A stretch of 64,000 nucleotides of DNA from an uncultured Granulosicoccus sp. (GTDB lineage: Bacteria; Pseudomonadota; Gammaproteobacteria; Granulosicoccales; Granulosicoccaceae), in the NCBI GenBank assembly GCA_947492525.1, contig CANLNQ010000014.1, forward strand, positions 140,088 to 204,087, in the 5' to 3' direction. Below, piece by piece: positions 36,239 through 45,650 of this stretch (position 1 is its first letter; each line of letters opens with the position of its first letter). The notes under the pieces are model-generated. The model saw only the letters and a program-made list of their open reading frames with translations. It made no database searches and had not been told where the DNA came from. The position numbers and the translations under genes were made by a program.

Positions 36239-37024
36239 CTAGCGCCCCTTCCACACCGGATCGCGCTTCTCGGCAAAGGCGCGAGCCCCCTCCAGCTGAT
36301 CTTCCGAAGTATAAAGGCGCTCGACGGTCTCGAACTGACTCCGTGTAATGCGATTCAAGGCATCCTGGAATTTCATGGATTCGGCTTCGCGTACGATCTC
36401 CTTGATGGCGGCTTGCACCAGTGGCGGGCCACTTTCCAGCGTTCGAGCCAATTCCCACACCTTGTCTTGCAGGTCGGCCAGAGAGGTGATTTCCCGCAGC
36501 AGTCCCCAGCGCAGCGCTTCCTCAGCGTCGAACCAGCGGCCGGTAAGCAGGAGATCCATGGCAACGTGATACGGAATGCGTTTGGGCAGTTTGATGGATG
36601 CGGCATCGGCCACAGTACCGGATTTGATCTCTGGCAGCGCGAAAGTGGCTGTGTCAGCTGCAACGATGAGGTCGCAGGAGAGGGCCAGCTCAAGGCCACC
36701 GCCACAGCAGATACCGTTGACGGCACAGATGACCGGTTTGTTCATTCGGGGTAATTCCTGCAAGCCGCCAAAGCCGCCCGGGCCGTAGTCCCCATCCACC
36801 GCATCGCCGTCAGCGGCAGCTTTCAGGTCCCAGCCCGGGCAGAAGAAACGATCACCTTGGGCTCGAAGTATGGCGACCCGCAGGCTGTCGTCGTCACGGA
36901 AGTTGCGGAAGGTCTCTCCCATGATGCGACTGGTGGCCAGATCGATGGCGTTGGCTTTTGGCCTGTCGAGAGTGACTTCCAGTATGGCACCCTCGCGCCG
37001 GGTACGAATGGGACCATTGCTCAT
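36239..37024 (-). CDS. Crotonobetainyl-CoA hydratase (CaiD-like enoyl-CoA hydratase)
   Basis: Crotonase-fold enzyme of 261 residues. Oxyanion-hole regions are FCPGWDLKAAADGDAVD and GICCGGGLELALSCDLIV; the sequence is close in style to CaiD. It would hydrate crotonobetainyl-CoA to L-carnitinyl-CoA in the cytoplasm. Its ATG overlaps the CoA-ligase stop (ATGA), and it is the last gene of the five-gene carnitine operon. Convergent with the P450. Confidence 0.87.
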   Translation of the reverse strand: MSNGPIRTRREGAILEVTLDRPKANAIDLATSRIMGETFRNFRDDDSLRVAILRAQGDRFFCPGWDLKAAADGDAVDGDYGPGGFGGLQELPRMNKPVICAVNGICCGGGLELALSCDLIVAADTATFALPEIKSGTVADAASIKLPKRIPYHVAMDLLLTGRWFDAEEALRWGLLREITSLADLQDKVWELARTLESGPPLVQAAIKEIVREAESMKFQDALNRITRSQFETVERLYTSEDQLEGARAFAEKRDPVWKGR

Positions 37025-39057
37025 CTGCTTCTCCGTCGAATGACTGCATCAACTGCCACAGCACCCTGGCTGCGCAGTATCAGTGGATTGATTTCGATAT
37101 CTGTCAGGTCTTCATGTGCCAGCGCCAGCTGCTGCAACTTCAACACGGTCTGCACGGCCGCGTCCACATCTGCGCGGGCTCGACCACGATAGCCGTCAAG
37201 CAGTGGCCAGAGGCGCAGACGACGCAAGGCCGCGTGAATGTCGGCAGCGCCGACCGGAGCGATCAAGGTTATCGTGTCCGCCAGCAACTCTGCCTCGGTT
37301 CCTCCAGAGCCCAGCACGAGAGTCAAGCCATAGGGCGGTGCGCGGCGCAGTCCCAGCAACAATTCTGCAACACTGTCAGTCACCATCTCTTCTGCCAGGT
37401 AGCCCTTCGCACCTTTCATGGGCGCTTGGCCTTCAAGCGTGCTCATGTTCAGACGAACAGCACCGGCTTCCTTCTTGTGCAGAAAGCCGAGACCCTTCAT
37501 GGCAAGTGGTGCTGTCAGTGTTTCAGCGGATCTTGCCAATGCGTCGACCGTCGGTTCGACCACAAAACGAGGCACGCTTATCCCATGGTGACTCAACAGG
37601 GATTTCGCCTGAGCCTCATCGAGCAAGTGAAGCTTAACCTCTTCTAGTCTCGAAAGGGCCGTGCCTGCATTATGACTTGTGTCGGCCTGACTGGCAACAG
37701 GCCGCCAGCCTGGCAAGCCCGGCGGTGTAGAAGCCGCAGCGACGGCTCGAATGGCGCATTCCAGGCCGAGCAATGGCACGATGCCTCGTTCGATCAAATC
37801 ACTGATGCGCTCTTCGCCGAAGTTCTCGGGCAGCGATGCGACCGGAAAAGCGGGCAGGCGCAGTCGGCCGGAAGCGGCCTCGACCGCATCCAGAGCCGGT
37901 TGAAAGGACGTTGGATCACACCGATCTGCGCGTGGCACATCGATCACGAACAAGCCGGCATCGTAGTCTTGCAGCATGGATTCGAATACCCGAGTTGTTG
38001 CAGAGGTATCCCCCCACAGATAGGTCTGGTAATCCAGCGGATTGGCCAATGCGATGTCTTCCCCGAGTTCGATTGACAATCGTTCGCATTGAGTCGATGT
38101 CGGCGCCGGGAGGTCGAGTATGCCCTCAGCCAGATCGGCGAACAGCGCAGCTTCGCCACCGGAACAGGTTACTGCGCAGAAGCGCTGTGCGTTCAGGGGG
38201 CCATGGACGTGCAGGATCTTCAGGGTTTCAACCAGCGCATCCAGAGTCGTGACTTCTGCGATGCCTGCCTGGGAGAGAAAGGCTCGGGAGGCGGCATCGT
38301 CACCGGACAGGGCGGCGGTGTGGGTCGCCGTAGCCGCGGCGCCTGCGGAGCTGCGACCGCTGCGCAGAGCAACCACGCCCTTGCTGCGTGAACGTGCGTT
38401 CTGCGCCAGAGCCGCCAGTGCTTCAGGATCATCGATGCCTTCGACATACAGGCCCAAAGCGGAGACGCGCGAATCCTGAAGTAACTCCTTCAGCAAGTCT
38501 GCCAGCTTGATCTGCGCCGCATTGCCGAGGCAGACGATATACGCGATGGGCAATCCTCTTGCCTGCATACTGAGGTTGATCGCAATGTTGGAGGACTGGC
38601 AGACGATGGCGACGCCACGTTCGACGCGCCGGCTGCCGTGCTGATCCGGCCAGAGTAGAGCACCGTCGAGGTAGTTGATGAAGCCGTAACAGTTGGGACC
38701 CAGCACAGCCATGTTGCCGGCGGCTGTTACCAGTCTATCCTGCATGGCCTGCTCCGCGCGTTCAGCCCATCCCGATGAAAAGCACACCGCACCTCCTGCA
38801 TCCATGGCAGAGAGGGTTTGCACGCAGTCGAGGGTGGCTTCACGGTTGACACCGAGAAACGTTGCATCAGGCGCTGCAGGAAGTGCGTCGAGCGATGGCA
38901 GGCAAGCATGGCCTGCGATGGTGGTACGAGTCGGATGGACAGGGTAGATGGGATCGGAGTATCCGATCTTGTCCAGTTGCTCTATCACGTTCTCTGCCCA
39001 TCGTCCGCCCAATACCGCAATCGAGCGTGGGCGGAGCAGGCGTGCCAGGTTCGACAT
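37021..39057 (-). CDS. NDP-forming acyl-CoA synthetase, putative gamma-butyrobetaine/carnitine CoA ligase
   Basis: Acyl-CoA synthetase of the ADP-forming (acetyl-CoA synthetase/succinyl-CoA ligase-like) family, 678 residues: CoA-binding domain (LRPRSIAVLGG to GPNCYGFIN), ligase middle domain (VTCSGGEAALFADLAEG) and a C-terminal ATP-grasp domain (PLAMKGLGFLHKKEAGAVRLN, VLGSGGTEAELL). In this operon it should form gamma-butyrobetainyl-CoA or carnitinyl-CoA; other known enzymes for that step (CaiC, BcoAB-type) are AMP-forming or CoA transferases. The start at 39057 lies 10 bases after the acyl-CoA dehydrogenase stop; the longer frame to 39156 only overlaps that gene. Confidence 0.85.
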   Translation of the reverse strand: MSNLARLLRPRSIAVLGGRWAENVIEQLDKIGYSDPIYPVHPTRTTIAGHACLPSLDALPAAPDATFLGVNREATLDCVQTLSAMDAGGAVCFSSGWAERAEQAMQDRLVTAAGNMAVLGPNCYGFINYLDGALLWPDQHGSRRVERGVAIVCQSSNIAINLSMQARGLPIAYIVCLGNAAQIKLADLLKELLQDSRVSALGLYVEGIDDPEALAALAQNARSRSKGVVALRSGRSSAGAAATATHTAALSGDDAASRAFLSQAGIAEVTTLDALVETLKILHVHGPLNAQRFCAVTCSGGEAALFADLAEGILDLPAPTSTQCERLSIELGEDIALANPLDYQTYLWGDTSATTRVFESMLQDYDAGLFVIDVPRADRCDPTSFQPALDAVEAASGRLRLPAFPVASLPENFGEERISDLIERGIVPLLGLECAIRAVAAASTPPGLPGWRPVASQADTSHNAGTALSRLEEVKLHLLDEAQAKSLLSHHGISVPRFVVEPTVDALARSAETLTAPLAMKGLGFLHKKEAGAVRLNMSTLEGQAPMKGAKGYLAEEMVTDSVAELLLGLRRAPPYGLTLVLGSGGTEAELLADTITLIAPVGAADIHAALRRLRLWPLLDGYRGRARADVDAAVQTVLKLQQLALAHEDLTDIEINPLILRSQGAVAVDAVIRRRSR

Positions 39058-39067
39058 GTGGTGCGAC

Positions 39068-40228
39068 TCAGGAGCCCAGCGGGCGCAGCAGTTCCCGGGA
39101 GATGATGTGTCTCTGGATTTCGGAGGTGCCATCCCAGATACGCTCGACGCGCGCATCCCGCCAGAAACGCTCGATGGGCAGATCGTCCATCAGGCCGGCA
39201 CCGCCGAAGACTTGCAGCGTGGCATCGGTGACTCGCCCGAGCATTTCCGACGCGTACAGTTTTGCCGAGGCAATTTCGCGACTGGCAGGCAGGCCCTGAT
39301 CGAGCCGCCAGGCCGCGGCCAGAGTCAACCAGTCGGCGGCGTCGATCTCTGTCACCATATCGGCCAGCTGAAACCCCACTCCCTGAAAGCGACCGATGGT
39401 CTGGCCGAACTGCTTGCGCTCTGCGGCGTAGGCCAGGCCCAGATCAAAGCAGCGGCGCGCCCTGCCCACAGACATGGCGGCAACCGTGATTCGTGTGGCA
39501 TAGAGCCATTCGTTCATCACCTCGAAGCCGCCGTCGACATCACCAAGCACCTGCTCATCCGACAGGCGACAGTCGTTGAACTCCAGCACGGAGTTCGGGT
39601 AGCCGTGATGACTGACGGAATGGTAGCCGGGGCGAATCTCGAAGCCGGGGGTACCGCGATCTACCAGAAATGTGGTGATGCGCTTCTTCGGGCCGCGCGG
39701 TGTGTCATCCTCACCGGTGGCGACGAAAACGATGACAAAGTCGGCGTGTTCTGCGCCGGAAATGAAATGCTTGCTGCCGTCTAGTACCCAGTCGCCGCCC
39801 TGACGACGGGCACTGCAGGACATGGAACGAACATCGGAACCGGCGCCGGGTTCCGTCATGGCCAGTGCATCCATCTTCTCACCGCGTACCGCCGGGAGCA
39901 GGTAACGCTCTACCTGATCACCCTGGCAGGCCATCAGGATATTCTGAGGACGTCCGAAGTAGTGGGTCAGGGCCATCGAGCCGCGGCCAAGTTCACGTTC
40001 AACGAGCGCGAAGTCCAGGTGGGACAGTCCGGCACCGCCGACAGATTCCGGAAAATTGCAGGCGTAGAAACCCAGCTCCAGTGTCTTGCTGCGTATGCTC
40101 TCGGCAAGCTCGGGCGGAACACGGTTGGCTTTCTCGACCTCGGCTTCGTAGGGGTAGATCTCCTGTTCCACGAAACTTCGTACAGTGTCGACAATCATCG
40201 ACTGCTCTTCGCTCAAACCGAAGTTCAT
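39068..40228 (-). CDS. Acyl-CoA dehydrogenase (gamma-butyrobetainyl-CoA/CaiA-like)
   Basis: FAD acyl-CoA dehydrogenase of 386 residues, FADE type. Visible: MNFGLSEEQSMIVDTVRSFV start, FAD-binding AMTEPGAGSDVRS and KHFISGAEHADF, and the C-terminal QVFGGAGLMDDLPIERFWRDARV with IWDGTSEIQRH. In context it would oxidise gamma-butyrobetainyl-CoA to crotonobetainyl-CoA, which CaiD then hydrates. Overlaps the CDH-thioesterase stop by ATGA. Confidence 0.9.
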   Translation of the reverse strand: MNFGLSEEQSMIVDTVRSFVEQEIYPYEAEVEKANRVPPELAESIRSKTLELGFYACNFPESVGGAGLSHLDFALVERELGRGSMALTHYFGRPQNILMACQGDQVERYLLPAVRGEKMDALAMTEPGAGSDVRSMSCSARRQGGDWVLDGSKHFISGAEHADFVIVFVATGEDDTPRGPKKRITTFLVDRGTPGFEIRPGYHSVSHHGYPNSVLEFNDCRLSDEQVLGDVDGGFEVMNEWLYATRITVAAMSVGRARRCFDLGLAYAAERKQFGQTIGRFQGVGFQLADMVTEIDAADWLTLAAAWRLDQGLPASREIASAKLYASEMLGRVTDATLQVFGGAGLMDDLPIERFWRDARVERIWDGTSEIQRHIISRELLRPLGS

Positions 40229-41670
40229 GGGGTTTGCTCCTTGTGCGCGGCGGCAAGGCTTGCCAGAAACTGGCTGATGGATGCGTCAGGATCGCAGGAG
40301 CGTCTCGAATCGAGACTGACATGCAGCAGGAATTGCTCGCAAAGGGACAGCGCACTGTCGTCGGCAAGGCGGCGCATGTCGTGTTGCAGTTTCAGCTTCT
40401 TGCCTTCGGCGAACAGCACGCGCGTCCTGACGATGATCGTCTCGGCGGCGTGTGTCTCGTTCAGGTACTTGATGTTGTTCTCGGCCGTAAACCAGCTCAG
40501 ACCCTTGTCCACGTATGGCTGACCGCAGCCTGCCAGCGCCAGCACGGCGTCTGCGGCGTCGGAAAAGACCTGCCCGTAGCGACTTTCATTCATGTGTCCG
40601 TTGTAATCGGTCCAGTCAACGGGGATGGTGCGATGAACGGTGAGCAGAAAACCGTCGGCAGTAATCTTTTTCGAGGACGCAACCGTGTTTGGCAGTGACT
40701 GCTCGTGTTCGCTGATCAGCAGACCGGCCGCGGCACCCTGTCCCTTGAGTGCGCGCATCATGGCCACCAGGTTGTCGTCACGCAGACGCTCTAGTTCGCG
40801 GATGCTGTACTGTCCTGACTGCGCATCCGATTGAGATGCGATCAGCTGCACCAGTTCCTCGGTCAGCTCAGGTACGTCAGTCAGCCTGGTCCAGGGCCAT
40901 TCCAGGCAAGGGCCGAACTGCTGGACGAAGTGTGCCATGCCACCTTCACCACCGGCAATGCGATAGGTCTCGAACAGGCCCATCTGCGCCCAGCGCAGGC
41001 CGAAGCCATAGCGTATTGCATCATCGATTTCCCGAGTGCTGGCATAACCGTCGCGCACCAGCCAGAGTGCTTCGCGCCAGACGGCTTCCAGCAGACGGTC
41101 GGCGATATGCGCATCGTTCTCGCGGCGCAGTTGTAGCGGGTACATGCCAATGCCTTGCAATAGGGTGTTCGACCTTGCCTGAGTTGCAGTATCGCCGCCT
41201 ACGATCTCGACCAGTGGCAACAGATACACGGGGTTGAAGGGATGGGCAACCGTGATGCGCTCAGGGTGTGCGGCTCCTTCACTGAGTTCCGAGGGGCGGA
41301 ACCCGGAGGTGGATGAGGCGATGGGCAGGTCGGCGGGGACGAGTGCCTCGATGGTATCGCGTACCGAGTGCTTAAGGTCGAGACGTTCGGGAACGCTCTC
41401 CTGTACCCAGTCGACGCCTTGCAGGGCCGACTCCAGCGTATCGCACAGGTGAATCCGGCCTTCTGGCGGAAGTGTTTGCTCATACAGCATGGGCAATGCA
41501 CGACGCGCATTGCCAAGCACTTCATCGATAAGGCGCGCGGCATCCGGAGCAGGGTCGAAGACGTTGACATCCCAGCCATTGAGAGCGAATCGAGCGGCCC
41601 ATCCGCCACCGATGACGCCGCCGCCGACAATGGCAACACGTCGCGTATCGCAGTTGGCTGGTTGCTTCAT
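40225..41670 (-). CDS. L-carnitine 3-dehydrogenase fused to betainyl-CoA thioesterase
   Basis: Bifunctional protein of 481 residues. Residues about 1-320 are a 3-hydroxyacyl-CoA dehydrogenase-type L-carnitine dehydrogenase with the NAD site VAIVGGGVIGGGWAARF and SSTSGFRPSEL, HPFNPVYLLPLVE. Residues about 330-475 are a 4HBT hotdog thioesterase (VDWTDYNGHMNESRYGQVF, ENNIKYLNETHA). It would oxidise L-carnitine to 3-dehydrocarnitine and hydrolyse betainyl-CoA to glycine betaine. This fusion is known in carnitine-degrading bacteria. Overlaps both neighbours (ATGA). Confidence 0.92.
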   Translation of the reverse strand: MKQPANCDTRRVAIVGGGVIGGGWAARFALNGWDVNVFDPAPDAARLIDEVLGNARRALPMLYEQTLPPEGRIHLCDTLESALQGVDWVQESVPERLDLKHSVRDTIEALVPADLPIASSTSGFRPSELSEGAAHPERITVAHPFNPVYLLPLVEIVGGDTATQARSNTLLQGIGMYPLQLRRENDAHIADRLLEAVWREALWLVRDGYASTREIDDAIRYGFGLRWAQMGLFETYRIAGGEGGMAHFVQQFGPCLEWPWTRLTDVPELTEELVQLIASQSDAQSGQYSIRELERLRDDNLVAMMRALKGQGAAAGLLISEHEQSLPNTVASSKKITADGFLLTVHRTIPVDWTDYNGHMNESRYGQVFSDAADAVLALAGCGQPYVDKGLSWFTAENNIKYLNETHAAETIIVRTRVLFAEGKKLKLQHDMRRLADDSALSLCEQFLLHVSLDSRRSCDPDASISQFLASLAAAHKEQTP

Positions 41671-42578
41671 TGTGGTGCTCGCTTGGTCAGGTTCAGTTTG
41701 TCTCGTACGGCCTCGGGGCCCATGATCCTGGATCCCATCCCCTCGATGAGAGTGACTGCCCGTTCCACCAGTTGTGCGTTGGTCGCCAGTACGCCTTTGG
41801 ACAGAAACAGATTGTCTTCCAGTCCAACGCGGACATTGCCACCGGCGAGTACCGAGCTTGCCACATAAGGCATCTGGTCACGCCCCAGACTGAAGGCAGA
41901 CCAATACCAGTCGGCTGGTACCTGATTGACCATGGCGAGAAATGTACCGAGATCGTTGGGAGCACCCCAGGGGACACCCATGCAAAGCTGTACCAAAGCA
42001 GGTGAAGGCAGAACTCCTTCTCGAGCCAGCTCCTTCGCAAACCACAGATGTCCGGTGTCAAAGGTTTCTATCTCCGGTCGTATGCCCAGTTCGATCATCT
42101 TCGTGCACATCGCCTTGAGCATGCCCGGGGTATTGGTCATGACGTAATCGGCTTCGGAAAAATTCATGGTGCCGCAGTCAAGTGTGCAGATCTCGGGCAG
42201 GCACGCAGCCAGGTGTGCAACTCGCTCACTGGCGCCCACCATGTCCGTGCCTGCCGCGTCCAATGGCAGTGGGTTCTCGGTGCTGCCGAAGACGATATCG
42301 CCGCCCATGCCGGCGGTGAGATTCAGCACCACATCCGTGTCCGAATCCCGAATGCGTTCGGTGACTTCCTTGTAGAGATTGATATCGCGCGACGGTGCGC
42401 CCGACTCCGGGTCCCGAACATGGCAGTGCACCACGGCAGCACCGGCCTTGGCAGCATCGATGGCACTTTCGGCTATCGCTTGCGGACTACGGGGGACGTG
42501 CGGCGAGCGATCCTGTGTCGAACCTGAACCCGTGACTGCGCAGGTGATGAAGACAGAACGGTTGATCTCCAGAGGCAT
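41667..42578 (-). CDS. Dehydrocarnitine cleavage enzyme (BKACE/DUF849 family)
   Basis: Beta-keto acid cleavage enzyme of the BKACE family, 303 residues, Zn-dependent. Family blocks are SVFITCAVTGSG, VHCHVRDPESGAPSRD, LNLTAGMGG and GHLWFAKELA. In this operon it fits the dehydrocarnitine branch: dehydrocarnitine plus acetyl-CoA gives betainyl-CoA plus acetoacetate. First gene of the operon, divergent from the CdhR-like regulator at 42699. Confidence 0.92.
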   Translation of the reverse strand: MPLEINRSVFITCAVTGSGSTQDRSPHVPRSPQAIAESAIDAAKAGAAVVHCHVRDPESGAPSRDINLYKEVTERIRDSDTDVVLNLTAGMGGDIVFGSTENPLPLDAAGTDMVGASERVAHLAACLPEICTLDCGTMNFSEADYVMTNTPGMLKAMCTKMIELGIRPEIETFDTGHLWFAKELAREGVLPSPALVQLCMGVPWGAPNDLGTFLAMVNQVPADWYWSAFSLGRDQMPYVASSVLAGGNVRVGLEDNLFLSKGVLATNAQLVERAVTLIEGMGSRIMGPEAVRDKLNLTKRAPQ

Positions 42579-42698
42579 GGTCAGGGTCCGTGGTGGGTCC
42601 GAGGTGTGGCCGTGGCAAGGCCGTGGCTGAAACTGTACAAACCGTAGCAGACGCCGTAGAGTTCGACATTGCCCATTCTGCCAATTTGATAGCCATTC

Positions 42699-43652
42699 AT
42701 GCCAGATCAGTCATTGCAGGTGAATCTTCTGCTGTGCGACGGTTTTTCCAATCTGGTTCTGGCCTGTGCGCTGGAGCCATTGCGGGCAGTGCGCAACCAG
42801 GGGCGGGAGACAGTCGACTGGTCCATTCTGGCGCTTGCCGGGAAGGATGTCTGCTCTTCCAGTGGTTTGCGCATGGCGGCGGATGGACCAACGGATCAGG
42901 CTCGGCCTTGCGATGTACTGATCGTCATAGCCGGTTATGGCTATCGGGAACATGCCAGTCCGGAAACACGCCGGCTTCTGCGCACACTGTCTCGGCGGGC
43001 AAACACCCTTGTTGGCGTGGATGCCGGCGCCTGGTTGCTGGCGTCTGCCGGGCTGCTCAACCATCGGGATGCCACCATCCACTGGCAAATCGAGTCATCC
43101 TTTGCCGACGCCTTCCCCTTGGTGCGGCTGAAACCGGATCGCTTCGTCAGAGATGGTCGCTTCTGGACCGCAGGCGGGGCGTCGACAGTGCTGGACCTGA
43201 TGACCGTTTTGATCGAGGAGCGCTTCGGCGCCGCCATGGCCTTCGAGGTCTCGACACTGTTCCTGCATGACAGCGCACGACAACTGAGCAGCGGACGTGG
43301 TCCGGGTCATCTGAACAGTCCCGAAACGCCTGAATTGCATACGGCAATCAACCAAATGGTATCGACGATAGAGCAGCCTGAATCACTGGAGCACATCGCC
43401 AGCGCAGCCGGTCTGTCCCTGCGTTCCATGCACCGACTCTTCATGAGCAGGCTGGGCATGCCGCCTGGTCGGTACTACCAGTCCTTGCGCCTGGCCCGGG
43501 CAAAGGATCTGGCCGAAACGACTGATCTGTCGCTGCAACAGCTGGCCGTGTTGACTGGATTTTCCATGGGTACAACCTTGAGCCGGGCCTACAAGGCCCG
43601 TTTCGGTACGACCATCAGGCGTGTGCGTTCCAACCGTTCTTGCAGGACGTGA
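42699..43652 (+). CDS. GlxA-type AraC family regulator, CdhR-like, of carnitine catabolism
   Basis: Transcription factor of 317 residues with an N-terminal DJ-1/PfpI-like domain (about 1-200, VNLLLCDGFSNLVLACALEP, and GVDAGAWLLA where the catalytic Cys of DJ-1 is Asp) and a C-terminal AraC helix-turn-helix domain (about 215-310, LEHIASAAGLSLRSMHRLF). It is most like CdhR, the activator of carnitine dehydrogenase genes in Pseudomonas. Divergent from the operon, it probably activates it in response to carnitine. Confidence 0.88.
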   Translation: MPDQSLQVNLLLCDGFSNLVLACALEPLRAVRNQGRETVDWSILALAGKDVCSSSGLRMAADGPTDQARPCDVLIVIAGYGYREHASPETRRLLRTLSRRANTLVGVDAGAWLLASAGLLNHRDATIHWQIESSFADAFPLVRLKPDRFVRDGRFWTAGGASTVLDLMTVLIEERFGAAMAFEVSTLFLHDSARQLSSGRGPGHLNSPETPELHTAINQMVSTIEQPESLEHIASAAGLSLRSMHRLFMSRLGMPPGRYYQSLRLARAKDLAETTDLSLQQLAVLTGFSMGTTLSRAYKARFGTTIRRVRSNRSCRT

Positions 43653-43695
43653 TGTTCAATTTAGGGCCAGTTTCGCCGGTAGATTTACTTGATCC

Positions 43696-43803
43696 CTGTT
43701 GAAACGATTGTCTTGCGAGGTTCCATAGCAGAACCTATCGATAACCATGTCGACGTTGCCAAGCATTACCGGCGAACCGGTTTGTGATTGCTGATGCGAA
43801 ACT
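43696..43803 (+). pseudogene. Relic of a second CYP152 P450 3' end
   Basis: Codons from 43696 read L-L-K-R-L-S-C-E-V-P-stop-Q-N-L-S-I-T-M-S-T-L-P, which matches the P450 C-terminal segment encoded around 36075-36150 (LMEKLSYEVPEQDLSIDMSK). The aligned bases are mostly identical; an in-frame TAG (43726-43728) replaces a Glu codon, and a 1-base insertion shifts the frame before a recognisable FVIADAKLDS in another frame. It lies 43 bases after the CdhR stop, on the same strand as the intact P450 7.5 kb away. Confidence 0.75.
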
Positions 43804-43809
43804 CGATAG

Positions 43810-44601
<792 letters not shown>

Positions 44602-44985
44602 TGTCTTGATAAAATTCCCGCTTTCTGTCTCCAAGTGTGCGTTGGAAGTTAGGTTGAATACAGGTTACATGTCCAGCAAATAATTGATCATGCCAAATCC
44701 AGAACGATGCAGGAGCAGAAGCATTTAGAAGACGAGGCTGCTCTATCCGGCCTGGCAGTAACCTCAATTCCTGAATGCTCTCTACGCTACTTCAACGGTA
44801 GCATTCTCTTGCTTGGAACGAATTTTTCGGTATAGATAATAAATACTGGTCTGGTTGTCAATATGGTGGTTAACACGTCTAACTCAGTGCTTGATATTCC
44901 TTACTGATAAATAGAAAAAGCAGCCGATTGCCAAGGCGCATCTATCAAGTAGTGTCTGTAAATCTAGTCTATTCGTGTTTTAAAC
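44602..44985. other. AT-rich gap between lipoprotein and ADH remnant
   Basis: About 380 bases, visibly more AT-rich than the genes around, with no gene I can support. It holds the lipoprotein promoter. GTGTCTGTAAA near 44953-44963 could be an insertion sequence end but no matching partner was found. Confidence 0.4.
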
Positions 44986-45279
44986 GATGCGATTCGAATG
45001 GTACGCCGCGGGGGCAAGGTGGTGTTGGTGGGAATGATCGCCTCACAGTCATGCGCGGTACCGTTCAATCAGATGACGACGCGGGAAATCGACTTGATTT
45101 CCACATTCCGGCAGAATGGTGTTTTCGCTTGTTCAGCGCAAATGCTCGTCAGTGGTGCCGTTGATCCGCGTCCTATCCTGACCGGTGCGTTCGAGCTGGC
45201 GGATGTGCAGGCCGCCTTCAGCGCATCATTCGATTCCGAACGGCGTCTGAAGGTGTTGTTGAACGGTCCAGCAGGGTAG
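44986..45279 (+). pseudogene. C-terminal remnant of a zinc-type alcohol/sorbitol dehydrogenase
   Basis: From GATGCGATTCGA at 44986 the frame reads AIRMVRRGGKVVLVGM, then TTREIDLISTFRQNGVFA, GAVDPRPILTGAFELADVQ and RRLKVLL to TAG at 45279. This is the last quarter of a medium-chain Zn dehydrogenase (cofactor domain end and C-terminal). The preceding catalytic and Rossmann parts are missing and no start signal exists, so it is a truncated gene. A transposase remnant lies beside it. Confidence 0.75.
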
Positions 45280-45300
45280 AGACACCATGTCGTAACGCAT

Positions 45301-45531
45301 CACCTCACCGGTTTTGGTGTGTAGTTGCTGTTCATAGCTGCCTGCACATGTATCGATTTTGCCCGTATTGCATTCGTAGTGCTGCGCCTTGCACATGGCA
45401 TCGGCCTCTGCGTCCAGCATGGCATTGAGCGTTTCTTCCATCCTGCTCCTGACCAGGTTGTCCATATGATTTCTCGCTCGGCTGTCATCAATGCTAATGA
45501 CATTCTTCAGCACTTTGATATCCTGACTCAT
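45301..45531 (-). mobile_element. N-terminal fragment of an IS256-family transposase
   Basis: Reading from 45531 on the minus strand, SQDIKVLKNVISIDDSRARN, NLVRSRMEETLNAMLDAEAD, GSYEQQLHTKTGEV matches the N-terminus of IS256-type (mutator) transposases. After codon 77 the frame leaves the family at about 45300, and only unrelated residues follow to a stop inside the dehydrogenase remnant. The catalytic DDE domain is gone, so the element is dead. No terminal inverted repeats or target duplication could be assigned. Confidence 0.75.
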
Positions 45532-45544
45532 GGTGGTGGTTCTT

Positions 45545-45588
45545 CAGGTCAATGAGATGAAGCTTGGTAACTAAATCTCATCAACCTG
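45545..45588. repeat. 14-bp imperfect inverted repeat upstream of the transposase fragment
   Basis: Arms at 45545-45558 (CAGGTCAATGAGAT) and 45575-45588 (ATCTCATCAACCTG) pair with two mismatches around a 16-nt spacer. It may be a leftover of the IS upstream region that controls transposase expression. Confidence 0.4.
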
Positions 45589-45601
45589 AGGCCACCGCCT
45601 C

Positions 45602-45626
45602 AAAAGTACGAAACCTATCGTACGCT
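45602..45626 (-). terminator. Possible terminator of the TTT/RraA operon
   Basis: GTACGA (45606-45611) and TCGTAC (45618-45623) form a 6-bp stem; on the minus strand, which is the direction of the operon ending at 45651, the hairpin is followed by TTTT. The stem is short, so termination is possible but not certain. Confidence 0.45.
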
Positions 45627-45650
45627 ACCCCCCAGGCCAGATGTTAACTG

